Shown here: positions 1 to 6,357 of the stretch, in pieces
Layout: every line of letters starts with the position of its first letter
Position numbering within the stretch: the stretch's first letter is position 1
Source: Peptococcaceae bacterium
GTDB lineage: Bacteria; Bacillota; Desulfitobacteriia; Desulfitobacteriales; Syntrophobotulaceae
Direction: 5' to 3'
Length of the DNA stretch: 50,427 nucleotides
Assembly (NCBI GenBank): GCA_009782825.1
Contig: WRII01000015.1
Span: forward strand, 1-50,427
Made by a program: the position numbers and the translations under genes
The notes under the pieces: model-generated
Database searches by the model: none
What the model was told of the DNA's origin: nothing
What the model saw: the letters and a program-made list of their open reading frames with translations, nothing else

Positions 1-108
1 TGAAGGATGCGCACCAGCATACACATCACGGCACAAACCTGCACGTAAGAGAGGCCGCCCGCCAAAGAAAACGGTCGAGCTGGATTCTTAGTAGAAAAAA
101 AGGAAAAC

Positions 109-168
109 TCAGACTAACATAGAAATCATCGCAAAACATAATAGAATTGCCGCTATAGCTTTTTTCAT
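109..168 (-). other. signal-peptide-like 19-residue ORF, possible gene stub
   Basis: A minus-strand ATG at 168 is preceded by a GAAAGGA ribosome site and encodes MKKAIAAILLCFAMISMLV followed by TGA. It looks like the start of a secreted protein that stops at once. A different frame stays open from about 116 to the window edge and encodes a hydrophobic stretch, so a frameshifted secreted or membrane peptide gene running off the window is possible. Whether it is a gene, a stub or chance cannot be settled from here. The rest of 1-366 holds only the hairpin listed next. Confidence 0.3.
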
Positions 169-283
169 ATTAAAGCCCATTCCTTTCAGTCAATGTTTTC
201 CTCTCACCATTCTCTTTTGGGAGGGAAGACAGTTGAGAATCGTATACCGATTGCTCTTGCATAACAATAGAAAACAAGAAGGC

Positions 284-333
284 ATATATTATCTGTCGAA
301 TCGACGATTAACGCCCTCCGACAGATAATATAT
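284..333 (-). terminator. 15-bp perfect stem hairpin after the Nif11-type precursor gene
   Basis: Arms 284-298 and 319-333 are perfect reverse complements (core TATTATCTGTCG) around a 20-base loop. The element lies 33 bases after the stop of the minus-strand precursor gene. On that strand it is followed by a pyrimidine-rich but broken T stretch. It is AT-rich for a Rho-independent terminator, so a processing or stability hairpin is an alternative. Confidence 0.4.
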
Positions 334-366
334 TATTAATGACGGTTCTAAACGAGTAATTTCCTG

Positions 367-708
367 TTACTTGGTACCAGGTATTTTAAGATTACCTATC
401 CAATTCACTGCTCCCAGAACTTTACTCCCAAATTTTCCTAGCAAATCTCCTATTCCCGAAAAAATATCTCTAATTGCTAGACCCCCAACCACATCGTCAA
501 GAGATTCGACATCCAATTCGTCCCCTTGGGCGGAGACGGCTTTCAATGCTTTCCCATACTCGCTAAGCTCGTCCAGCGTAAAATCGTTGCCCAACGCATT
601 GATTTGCTTCAATGCTTCATCTGCCTCAAGACTCAAAAGAACCTTTGCACGCTCTTCGTCGGCACTCAGGATTTTCGTAAGGATATCAGCTCTTTCTTGT
701 GTCAACAT
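367..708 (-). CDS. Nif11-type leader peptide with double-glycine site; putative bacteriocin/RiPP precursor
   Basis: A 113-residue peptide. Residues 1-74 resemble the Nif11-like leader: acidic, helical, with a DFTLDEL segment near 42-48 and an ESLDDVVGG end at 68-76. The GG at 75-76 is a typical cut site of peptidase-containing ABC exporters. The remaining 37 residues (LAIRDIFSGIGDLLGKFGSK onward) are amphipathic, glycine-rich with repeated small-xxx-small spacing, and contain no cysteine, so lanthionine chemistry is unlikely. The start is the ATG at 708 behind a GGAGGGA site; an upstream in-frame TTG at 723 overlaps that site. No modifying enzyme or exporter is visible in the 366 bases beyond. 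The family call is by motif recognition; the antibacterial role is inferred. Confidence 0.65.
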   Translation of the reverse strand: MLTQERADILTKILSADEERAKVLLSLEADEALKQINALGNDFTLDELSEYGKALKAVSAQGDELDVESLDDVVGGLAIRDIFSGIGDLLGKFGSKVLGAVNWIGNLKIPGTK

Positions 709-754
709 TTTTCTTCCCTCCAAAAATTAAATTATAGGTATCTGATTGTGTATA

Positions 755-778
755 CACCTCACAGCGTAAAGTGTTACA
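755..778 (-). promoter_or_regulatory. upstream motif shared with the metalloprotease-like lipoprotein gene
   Basis: Read on the minus strand this is TGTAAC-N8-GCTGTGAG-ish sequence, 47 bases before the precursor ATG. It matches 19 of 24 positions with 1879-1902 in front of the HELGH lipoprotein gene. TGTAAC resembles -35 elements of extracytoplasmic-function sigma factors, with a possible -10 about 16 bases later. It could also be an activator site. Confidence 0.45.
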
Positions 779-846
779 TAAAATTATTTATTTTTTTGTT
801 CTTTCGCGCTGCGCTCACAGATATCCAGCCTCTTCACCACCGCCTC

Positions 847-961
847 ATCAGATTGATGGGTTCGGATTGCAGGCCTACGGGATCCTGGGTTTGTGTCAAG
901 TATCCGGGGAGAAACAACATGCTCCAAAGGTTATTAATGTTTTTATCAAGTTCTCCATAAG
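847..961 (-). pseudogene. 115-bp orphan fragment of the AAA-ATPase/PD-(D/E)XK gene
   Basis: Positions 847-961 match 2456-2570 inside the downstream DUF1703-type gene with only about six differences. In the parent it encodes the segment between the ATPase-like and nuclease domains. Nothing on either side matches the parent, and the fragment has no start or coding context of its own. It is a stub left by a deleted copy or by ectopic recombination. Confidence 0.8.
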
Positions 962-991
962 CTAACTAAGTATGATTTACTCGCTCACTCA

Positions 992-1849
992 CTAACCATC
1001 ATCTGACTGGAAAGCAACCACTGATTTTCCGGTTTCTACATTGCGTTTTGCAGTTGCAGGACTAATAGTTCTAAACTCATGCATATGCGGCTCATCACTA
1101 AAAGTAACATAGACGTCGGGAAGCTCTGCTCCCCATTCATGCAATAGAGAAACCGCATCTCCTATTATTTGGGGCACTGTATCCTTTCCTACAGTCGGAT
1201 ACACAAGGGTTTTCTGGGGTTGTACTGCAATATCCTTTACACCCATCTGAGTTAAGACTGATTCTAAAGATCTTCTTTCGCGCAGCGAGTCACTTACGCA
1301 GCTAAATTGGAACCACCCATAATTGTTGAAGGTAAATAATTCTTCAAACCCTCCCGGTGTTTTCCATTTTTCTCGAGCATACTCTATGTGGGTTGTATTT
1401 TCATCAACCGGGCGTTTAACATTTTCCAAAGCATATGCGGTAAGAGCTTCTAATTCTTTGAGCTTTTCTTCCTCACCATAATATGTCCAGAATGCGACGG
1501 CAAAATCATTAACTAACTGCTCTTGATCCACCGAGTCCAGACGCGATCCGCCGTTAAAGGCTATAATACCGTGGCCCAATTCGTGCACAATATTAAACCA
1601 GTGAAAATTTAATTCGAATCTTTCTTCAGCATATTCTTCGCCGAAAATTGAATCCACCTCTTTATTTTGCTCTATCGTCCCTTTCCCATATAGGCCCGTA
1701 GTAATTTGAATCACTGTTCCTGATGTGAAATCACATGCGGCTAGGCCGAACAGCAAGACAACCACAAGCGCAAGAGCGAGAATTCGGGTTTTCATATTGA
1801 TTGATACCCCTGCAGCATGTGTTCCAGTCTTTTTCAAAGCATTTTTCAT
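992..1849 (-). CDS. lipoprotein with HELGHG zinc-metallopeptidase motif
   Basis: A 285-residue protein. A hydrophobic segment ends in a lipobox (LFGLAAC, Cys at 39), so it should be a membrane-anchored surface lipoprotein. The motif VHELGHGI lies near residue 88, matching the HExxH zinc site of many metallopeptidases. A third ligand cannot be assigned by eye, and I do not recognise a named family. The first ATG (1849) has a strong AAGGAGAA site; a second Met at residue 19 would give a more usual short signal peptide but lacks a good site. It shares an upstream 24-bp motif with the Nif11-type precursor about 1.1 kb away, which hints at joint control and at a role in peptide processing, immunity or degradation; that role is inference. 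Confidence 0.6.
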   Translation of the reverse strand: MKNALKKTGTHAAGVSINMKTRILALALVVVLLFGLAACDFTSGTVIQITTGLYGKGTIEQNKEVDSIFGEEYAEERFELNFHWFNIVHELGHGIIAFNGGSRLDSVDQEQLVNDFAVAFWTYYGEEEKLKELEALTAYALENVKRPVDENTTHIEYAREKWKTPGGFEELFTFNNYGWFQFSCVSDSLRERRSLESVLTQMGVKDIAVQPQKTLVYPTVGKDTVPQIIGDAVSLLHEWGAELPDVYVTFSDEPHMHEFRTISPATAKRNVETGKSVVAFQSDDG

Positions 1850-1878
1850 TGTCGTTCTCCTTTTCTCCTTTAATATTG

Positions 1879-1902
1879 CATCTCACAGCATGAAACGTTA
1901 CA
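1879..1902 (-). promoter_or_regulatory. upstream motif shared with the Nif11-type precursor gene
   Basis: Minus-strand TGTAAC followed by a GCTGTGAG core, 30 bases before the lipoprotein ATG. It is 19/24 identical to 755-778. Spacing to the start codon fits a promoter with a very short leader. The surrounding sequence is not otherwise similar between the two genes. Confidence 0.45.
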
Positions 1903-1938
1903 CACACTAATGAATCCGGATATTATGCCCATTTCTTA

Positions 1939-3633
1939 TCAACAAGCGTCAATCGCCGGCGCCGCAACCACACCGCAGCTTTTTTGCCAGAAGGTTATCC
2001 CATACACTCTGATCTGCTTGACTCTGCTGGCCAGAAATGCATCTTTATAGCGCTTCTTGTCAATTTGATTCAGGGCGGCTTCACACATAACGGGGATGTC
2101 TTCCGGTTTCTTGGCGTGTTTGACCTCAATCACGATCCCTGTAGAACCATCGCTGGCTGTGAGAAGGAGATCGCTCCTTCCGCTTCCGGATTCCTGATTG
2201 GATTTGATGCTCCAGGCGCCGCCTATCAGGAGGCCGGTGAGGAACCCGTGATAATAGTTCTCATAGTTATCGAAGTAACTGATGGTAGCACGCAACTGAT
2301 TGTGCAATATTTCTTCGATCGTGTCACAGTCGGCTTCCAGAAAGGCGCGGTAGAGCCTTTGAAGTTCTTCTTGGATTCTGGCATCATCCAATTTTTCTTC
2401 AAACCAATCCCTGATTTTTTCGATAAAGATTTCCCGGATTTCGAGGTTAGGGATGATCAGATTGATGGGTTCGGATTGCAAGCCTACAGGATCCTGGGTT
2501 CGTGTCACGTATCCGGTGAGAAACAACATGCTCCAAAGGTTATTAATGTTTTTATCAAGTTCTCCATAAGTTAGGGTTTCTCGTATAACCTTTGTCACGG
2601 ATTTTCCGGCAATGAGATCCTCAATTTCACTTCTGGTTGTGTCGTCGGCTTTATCAATAAACCTTTTGACCATGCTGTTGGAGCTGGTGTTGTTCCAGTA
2701 GCATTTGGGCCGGATATTGGGATTGTTTTTGAGTTTGGCAACATGGTTGATAATATCCCAGGGGCAGTATACATTGGCGTCGCCAAAGCGGTACCCATTG
2801 TACCATTCTCGCATATCATTATAAGCGGATGAGAGATTGTAGTCTGCCAGCATCTTTCTAACTTCTATATCGGTGAACCCAAAGTGCTCATCATGATCAC
2901 TATCAGTTATGCTGCTGATTCTGAGGGTATTGAGGCCGGTAAAGATGCTTTCCCGAGATATACGCAGACAGCCCGTTATAACCGCAAAGGCCAAGGAACG
3001 GTTGGTTTTCAGGGCTTCGCCCAGGAATATACGCATGAAGGAAATCATTTTGTCATAGTAGCCGTTATGAAAGGCTTTGTCTAGGGGAACATCATATTCA
3101 TCAATCAAAAGAACCGCCTTTTTGTTATAATGTGCCTCAAGCATAACACAAAGGGTTTTTAAGGCTGTATTCAGTTTATCCTGAGTTGCTTCCTGTTCCA
3201 TGAGTGCATCAAATATTTTGAGATCTTTTTCATTGATCTGTAAGCTTTTTTCTAAAAAGGAGAGCCGCTTACATTCGCTTGCTACCTGAAAGGCCAAGAG
3301 CTGCATGGCGTCCGCGAATGTTTCTCCTTCTACGCTTTTCAATGTCAGGAAGATCACGGGATACTTGTTCATATGTTCTTCACAAAGAACCTGTTCTTGG
3401 GCAATATCCAGTCCGGCGAAGAGGTCTTTGTTATCTCTGCCGATCTCGAAGAAGGTTTGCAGCATGCTCATGTTCAGAGTTTTGCCAAAGCGGCGGGGGC
3501 GTGTGAAGAGATTGGCTTTCCCCCGGTTGCGCAGCAATGTTGAAATGAATGAGGTTTTATCTACATAATAAAAGTTGTCTGTGCGCATTTCCTCAAAGTC
3601 TTCAATCCCCACAGGGAGCATTTTTGTTTCCAT
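1939..3633 (-). CDS. AAA-ATPase-like / PD-(D/E)XK nuclease protein, copy 1 (DUF1703 type)
   Basis: A 564-residue protein of the AAA-ATPase_like plus PDDEXK_9 architecture. The N-terminus FEEMRTDNFYYVDKT is characteristic. A Walker A-like RPRRFGKT sits at 45-52 and a Walker B LLIDEYD at 175-181. The C-terminal part carries GSGRSDLLL and then IVIEVK (about 485-506), the D...ExK of a PD-(D/E)XK nuclease fold. The family is abundant in Clostridia and Bacteroidetes; its role is not established. It lies 7 bp after a 67% or more identical paralog with long identical blocks, so the pair is a tandem duplication. Start: ATG with a weak AGGTTATT site. Confidence 0.85.
   Translation of the reverse strand: METKMLPVGIEDFEEMRTDNFYYVDKTSFISTLLRNRGKANLFTRPRRFGKTLNMSMLQTFFEIGRDNKDLFAGLDIAQEQVLCEEHMNKYPVIFLTLKSVEGETFADAMQLLAFQVASECKRLSFLEKSLQINEKDLKIFDALMEQEATQDKLNTALKTLCVMLEAHYNKKAVLLIDEYDVPLDKAFHNGYYDKMISFMRIFLGEALKTNRSLAFAVITGCLRISRESIFTGLNTLRISSITDSDHDEHFGFTDIEVRKMLADYNLSSAYNDMREWYNGYRFGDANVYCPWDIINHVAKLKNNPNIRPKCYWNNTSSNSMVKRFIDKADDTTRSEIEDLIAGKSVTKVIRETLTYGELDKNINNLWSMLFLTGYVTRTQDPVGLQSEPINLIIPNLEIREIFIEKIRDWFEEKLDDARIQEELQRLYRAFLEADCDTIEEILHNQLRATISYFDNYENYYHGFLTGLLIGGAWSIKSNQESGSGRSDLLLTASDGSTGIVIEVKHAKKPEDIPVMCEAALNQIDKKRYKDAFLASRVKQIRVYGITFWQKSCGVVAAPAIDAC
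2576..3108. repeat. 533-bp block identical to 4296-4828
   Basis: Within copy 1 of the ATPase/nuclease pair this block matches copy 2 base for base, at a constant offset of 1720. Flanking segments on both sides are clearly divergent. Such a sharp boundary points to recent gene conversion rather than uniform conservation. Confidence 0.85.
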
Positions 3634-3640
3634 AATAACC

Positions 3641-5353
3641 TCACATTCTGTATGACTCTAATCCATTATCAATCGCCGGCGCAGAAACTACACCGCAGCT
3701 TTTCTGCCAAAAGGTTATCCCATATACTCTGATCTGTTTGACCCTGCTGGCCAGAAATGCATCTTTATAGCGCTTCTTGTCAATCTGATTTAGAGCAGCT
3801 TCACACATAGCAGGGATGTCTTCTAGTTTCTTGGCGCGTTTGACTTCGATCACGATCCCTGCGGACCCGTCGCTGGCTGTGAGAAGCAGGTCGCTCCTTC
3901 CGCTTCCGGATTCCTGATTGGATTTGATGCTCCAGGCGCCGCCTATCAGGAGGCCGGTGAGGAACCCGTGATAATAGTTCTCATAGTTATCGAAGTAACT
4001 AATGGTAGCACGCAACTGATTGTGCAATATTTCTTCGATCGTGTCACAATCGGCTTCCAGAAGGGCCCGGTAGAGCCTTTGGAGTTCTTCTTGGGTCTTG
4101 GTATCCTGAAGCTGTTCTGTGAACCATCTCTGGATTTTTTCAATAAAAATGGTACGGATTTCTCGGTTGGGAATAATCAGGTTGATGGGCTCTGCTTCCA
4201 AGCCCAGAGGATCTTGGGTTCTTGTGAGATATCCGGTCAGGAACAACACACTCCACAAATTGTTGATGTGTTCGTCAAGTTCTCCATAAGTCAGTGTTTC
4301 TCGTATAACCTTTGTCACGGATTTTCCGGCAATGAGATCCTCAATTTCACTTCTGGTTGTGTCGTCGGCTTTATCAATAAACCTTTTGACCATGCTGTTG
4401 GAGCTGGTGTTGTTCCAGTAGCATTTGGGCCGGATATTGGGATTGTTTTTGAGTTTGGCAACATGGTTGATAATATCCCAGGGGCAGTATACATTGGCGT
4501 CGCCAAAGCGGTACCCATTGTACCATTCTCGCATATCATTATAAGCGGATGAGAGATTGTAGTCTGCCAGCATCTTTCTAACTTCTATATCGGTGAACCC
4601 AAAGTGCTCATCATGATCACTATCAGTTATGCTGCTGATTCTGAGGGTATTGAGGCCGGTAAAGATGCTTTCCCGAGATATACGCAGACAGCCCGTTATA
4701 ACCGCAAAGGCCAAGGAACGGTTGGTTTTCAGGGCTTCGCCCAGGAATATACGCATGAAGGAAATCATTTTGTCATAGTAGCCGTTATGAAAGGCTTTGT
4801 CTAGGGGAACATCATATTCATCAATCAACAAAACTGCTTTTTTGCCATAATGAACTTCAAGCATGCGCGAGAGGGTACGTAGACTGTCCTCAAGCTGCTG
4901 TGGTGTAGCCGTCCCCATGAGAAGTGCTTCAAAGGTCTTTAGATCTCTTGGGGTGCCTCTTTGGCTTTGTGCTAAAAAAGAGAGCCGGTTGCATTCGTCG
5001 GCAACTTGAACGCCTATCCTTGTCAAAGCGCCCGCAAAGTCTTCGGCTTCTACGCTTTTCAATGTCAGGAAGATCATGGGATACTTGTTCATATGTTCTT
5101 CGCAAAGGGCCGGTTCTTGGGCAATATCCAGCCCGGCAAAGAGGTCTTTGTTATCTCTGCCAATTTCGAAGAAGGTCTGCAGCATGCTCATATTCAGAGT
5201 TTTGCCAAAGCGGCGGGGACGTGTGAAGAGATTGGCTTTCCCCCGGTTGCGCAGCAATGTCGAAATGAATGAGGTTTTATCTACATAATAAAAGTTGTCT
5301 GTACGCATTTCCTCAAAGTCTTCAATCCCTACTGGGAGCATTCTTGCTTCCAT
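3641..5353 (-). CDS. AAA-ATPase-like / PD-(D/E)XK nuclease protein, copy 2 (DUF1703 type)
   Basis: A 570-residue paralog of copy 1 with the same layout: RPRRFGKT at 45-52, LLIDEYD near 175-181, and C-terminal GSGRSDLLL then IVIEVK. The first 94 residues, the middle third and the nuclease domain are near identical to copy 1. Residues about 101-170 and 385-430 differ strongly, giving a mosaic. The C-terminus has a few extra residues (NGLESYRM). Upstream lies 140 bp of unassigned sequence before the modA remnant. ATG start without a strong ribosome site. Both copies keep the catalytic-looking residues, so both may be active. Confidence 0.85.
   Translation of the reverse strand: MEARMLPVGIEDFEEMRTDNFYYVDKTSFISTLLRNRGKANLFTRPRRFGKTLNMSMLQTFFEIGRDNKDLFAGLDIAQEPALCEEHMNKYPMIFLTLKSVEAEDFAGALTRIGVQVADECNRLSFLAQSQRGTPRDLKTFEALLMGTATPQQLEDSLRTLSRMLEVHYGKKAVLLIDEYDVPLDKAFHNGYYDKMISFMRIFLGEALKTNRSLAFAVITGCLRISRESIFTGLNTLRISSITDSDHDEHFGFTDIEVRKMLADYNLSSAYNDMREWYNGYRFGDANVYCPWDIINHVAKLKNNPNIRPKCYWNNTSSNSMVKRFIDKADDTTRSEIEDLIAGKSVTKVIRETLTYGELDEHINNLWSVLFLTGYLTRTQDPLGLEAEPINLIIPNREIRTIFIEKIQRWFTEQLQDTKTQEELQRLYRALLEADCDTIEEILHNQLRATISYFDNYENYYHGFLTGLLIGGAWSIKSNQESGSGRSDLLLTASDGSAGIVIEVKRAKKLEDIPAMCEAALNQIDKKRYKDAFLASRVKQIRVYGITFWQKSCGVVSAPAIDNGLESYRM
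4296..4828. repeat. 533-bp block identical to 2576-3108
   Basis: Second member of the identical pair, inside copy 2 of the ATPase/nuclease genes. It covers the segment from just after the Walker B region to the end of the ATPase-like part. Confidence 0.85.
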
Positions 5354-5492
5354 GACGACCTCACTTTCGTCGAATCCAGTTAAATTTTTCTTGATAATAA
5401 TCTGCTGTGATATCTTTCAGGTGCGTTTCAAGTATAACAATTTGGCGGGGATTTTTCAAATAACGCCTTCCTGCCCGCTCCTGCCCGCTTGG

Positions 5493-5616
5493 CTATAGCT
5501 TAGAGAATCCGCCCTTTTCAAATACTGCCATGGCCTCGTCCGTTTTCAGATAATTCAAAAACGCCCCGGCGGCTTCCTTCTTCTGGCTTGTTTTCTCGAC
5601 GAAATCCAGTTTCTCA
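5493..5616 (-). pseudogene. modA remnant with internal deletion
   Basis: From the stop codon upward this matches the 3' end of the intact modA at 10536 (phrases such as ccttttcaaatactgcca, tttcagata, ggcggcttccttctt). After about 95 bp it jumps to a segment that in intact modA lies some 380 bp further in (about 11014-11043, gttttctc-acgaaatccagtttctca). So it is the C-terminus of a second ModA joined to an internal piece, with the middle and the N-terminus missing. Divergence of roughly 12% shows it is not a very recent copy. Confidence 0.75.
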
Positions 5617-5632
5617 TCCTGGCGGCAAGGGT

Positions 5633-6052
5633 TCAGTTTTCGTATTTGATTTTAAGCAAGGATTTTATGACTTCCAGTTGTTCATGGAGGGTTATGTCTA
5701 TATCAATGCTTCGTCCTTCAACATGGGGCGTTGCGGCGCGTATGACCTCCATGATCTCCTTCGGCAGATTCGCGGTTTCCGCACAGGCAACTGCTCTTTC
5801 GCCTAAAACAAACCTTACCCGGAAACAGCTTTCCAGCGGAACGAGAAACAGCAGGTTCCGTTTTTTGCTTATAAGCTTAAAAGTCCACCCAAAAGCCTTG
5901 CCGTAATGTTTCCATTCTTCTGTAACGTTTGGGTAGGTCTCATTAACATGGGTTACCAGTTCGTCCCATAAAGGATAGCTGTCGGCAAGGACGGCGGCGA
6001 CCATACCGCTGTCCGGCACAACGGATTTATCAACAAGAATACTGACAGCCAC
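5633..6052 (-). CDS. DUF3788 family protein
   Basis: A protein of about 139 residues. WDELVTHVNETYP, then EEWKHYGKAFGWTFKL, then KKRNLLFLVPLESCFRVRFVLG and a LPKEIMEVI segment follow the DUF3788 pattern. The function of the family is unknown; it is usually a small soluble cytoplasmic protein. The longer frame begins at TTG 6085, but GTG at 6052 sits 3 bases after GAGGTGAT and is the better start. No operon partner: the modA remnant lies downstream and a 300-bp gap lies upstream. Confidence 0.7.
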   Translation of the reverse strand: MAVSILVDKSVVPDSGMVAAVLADSYPLWDELVTHVNETYPNVTEEWKHYGKAFGWTFKLISKKRNLLFLVPLESCFRVRFVLGERAVACAETANLPKEIMEVIRAATPHVEGRSIDIDITLHEQLEVIKSLLKIKYEN

Positions 6053-6137
6053 TTCATCACCTCGTTCAAATGGTATGCAGAACAACTATGCTGCTCTGAT
6101 ATTGTAACACCATACTATCAGGTTTTAAAGAGCTAAC

Positions 6138-6152
6138 GCGGGCTTTGCCCGC
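6138..6152. repeat. small palindromic repeat, copy 1 (GCGGGC-TTT-GCCCGC)
   Basis: A six-pair stem with a three-base loop, preceded by CTAAC and followed by AAGT and TCAGT-rich sequence. The same flanks occur at 33415-33429 around a stem with paired changes. The surrounding 6053-6357 gap holds no gene that I can support; it also contains repeated GTGGTCAGT/GATCAGT words. Confidence 0.5.
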
Positions 6153-6357
6153 AAGTGGTCAGTGATCAGTGGTCAGTATTGGATTTTCTTGTTTTTTGTT
6201 GACACTTCGCGTCTGTAAGTTACCAATCCGCTCCTATTCTGATAAAGCCGGATAAATAAGCGCAAAGAAATACCGCTCCATCTGTTCAGGCTTAGAATTT
6301 AGAGTATCTGGGAAAAATGCAGAGAGAATGCTTGGAGTGGCACTTGGAATCGGACAG

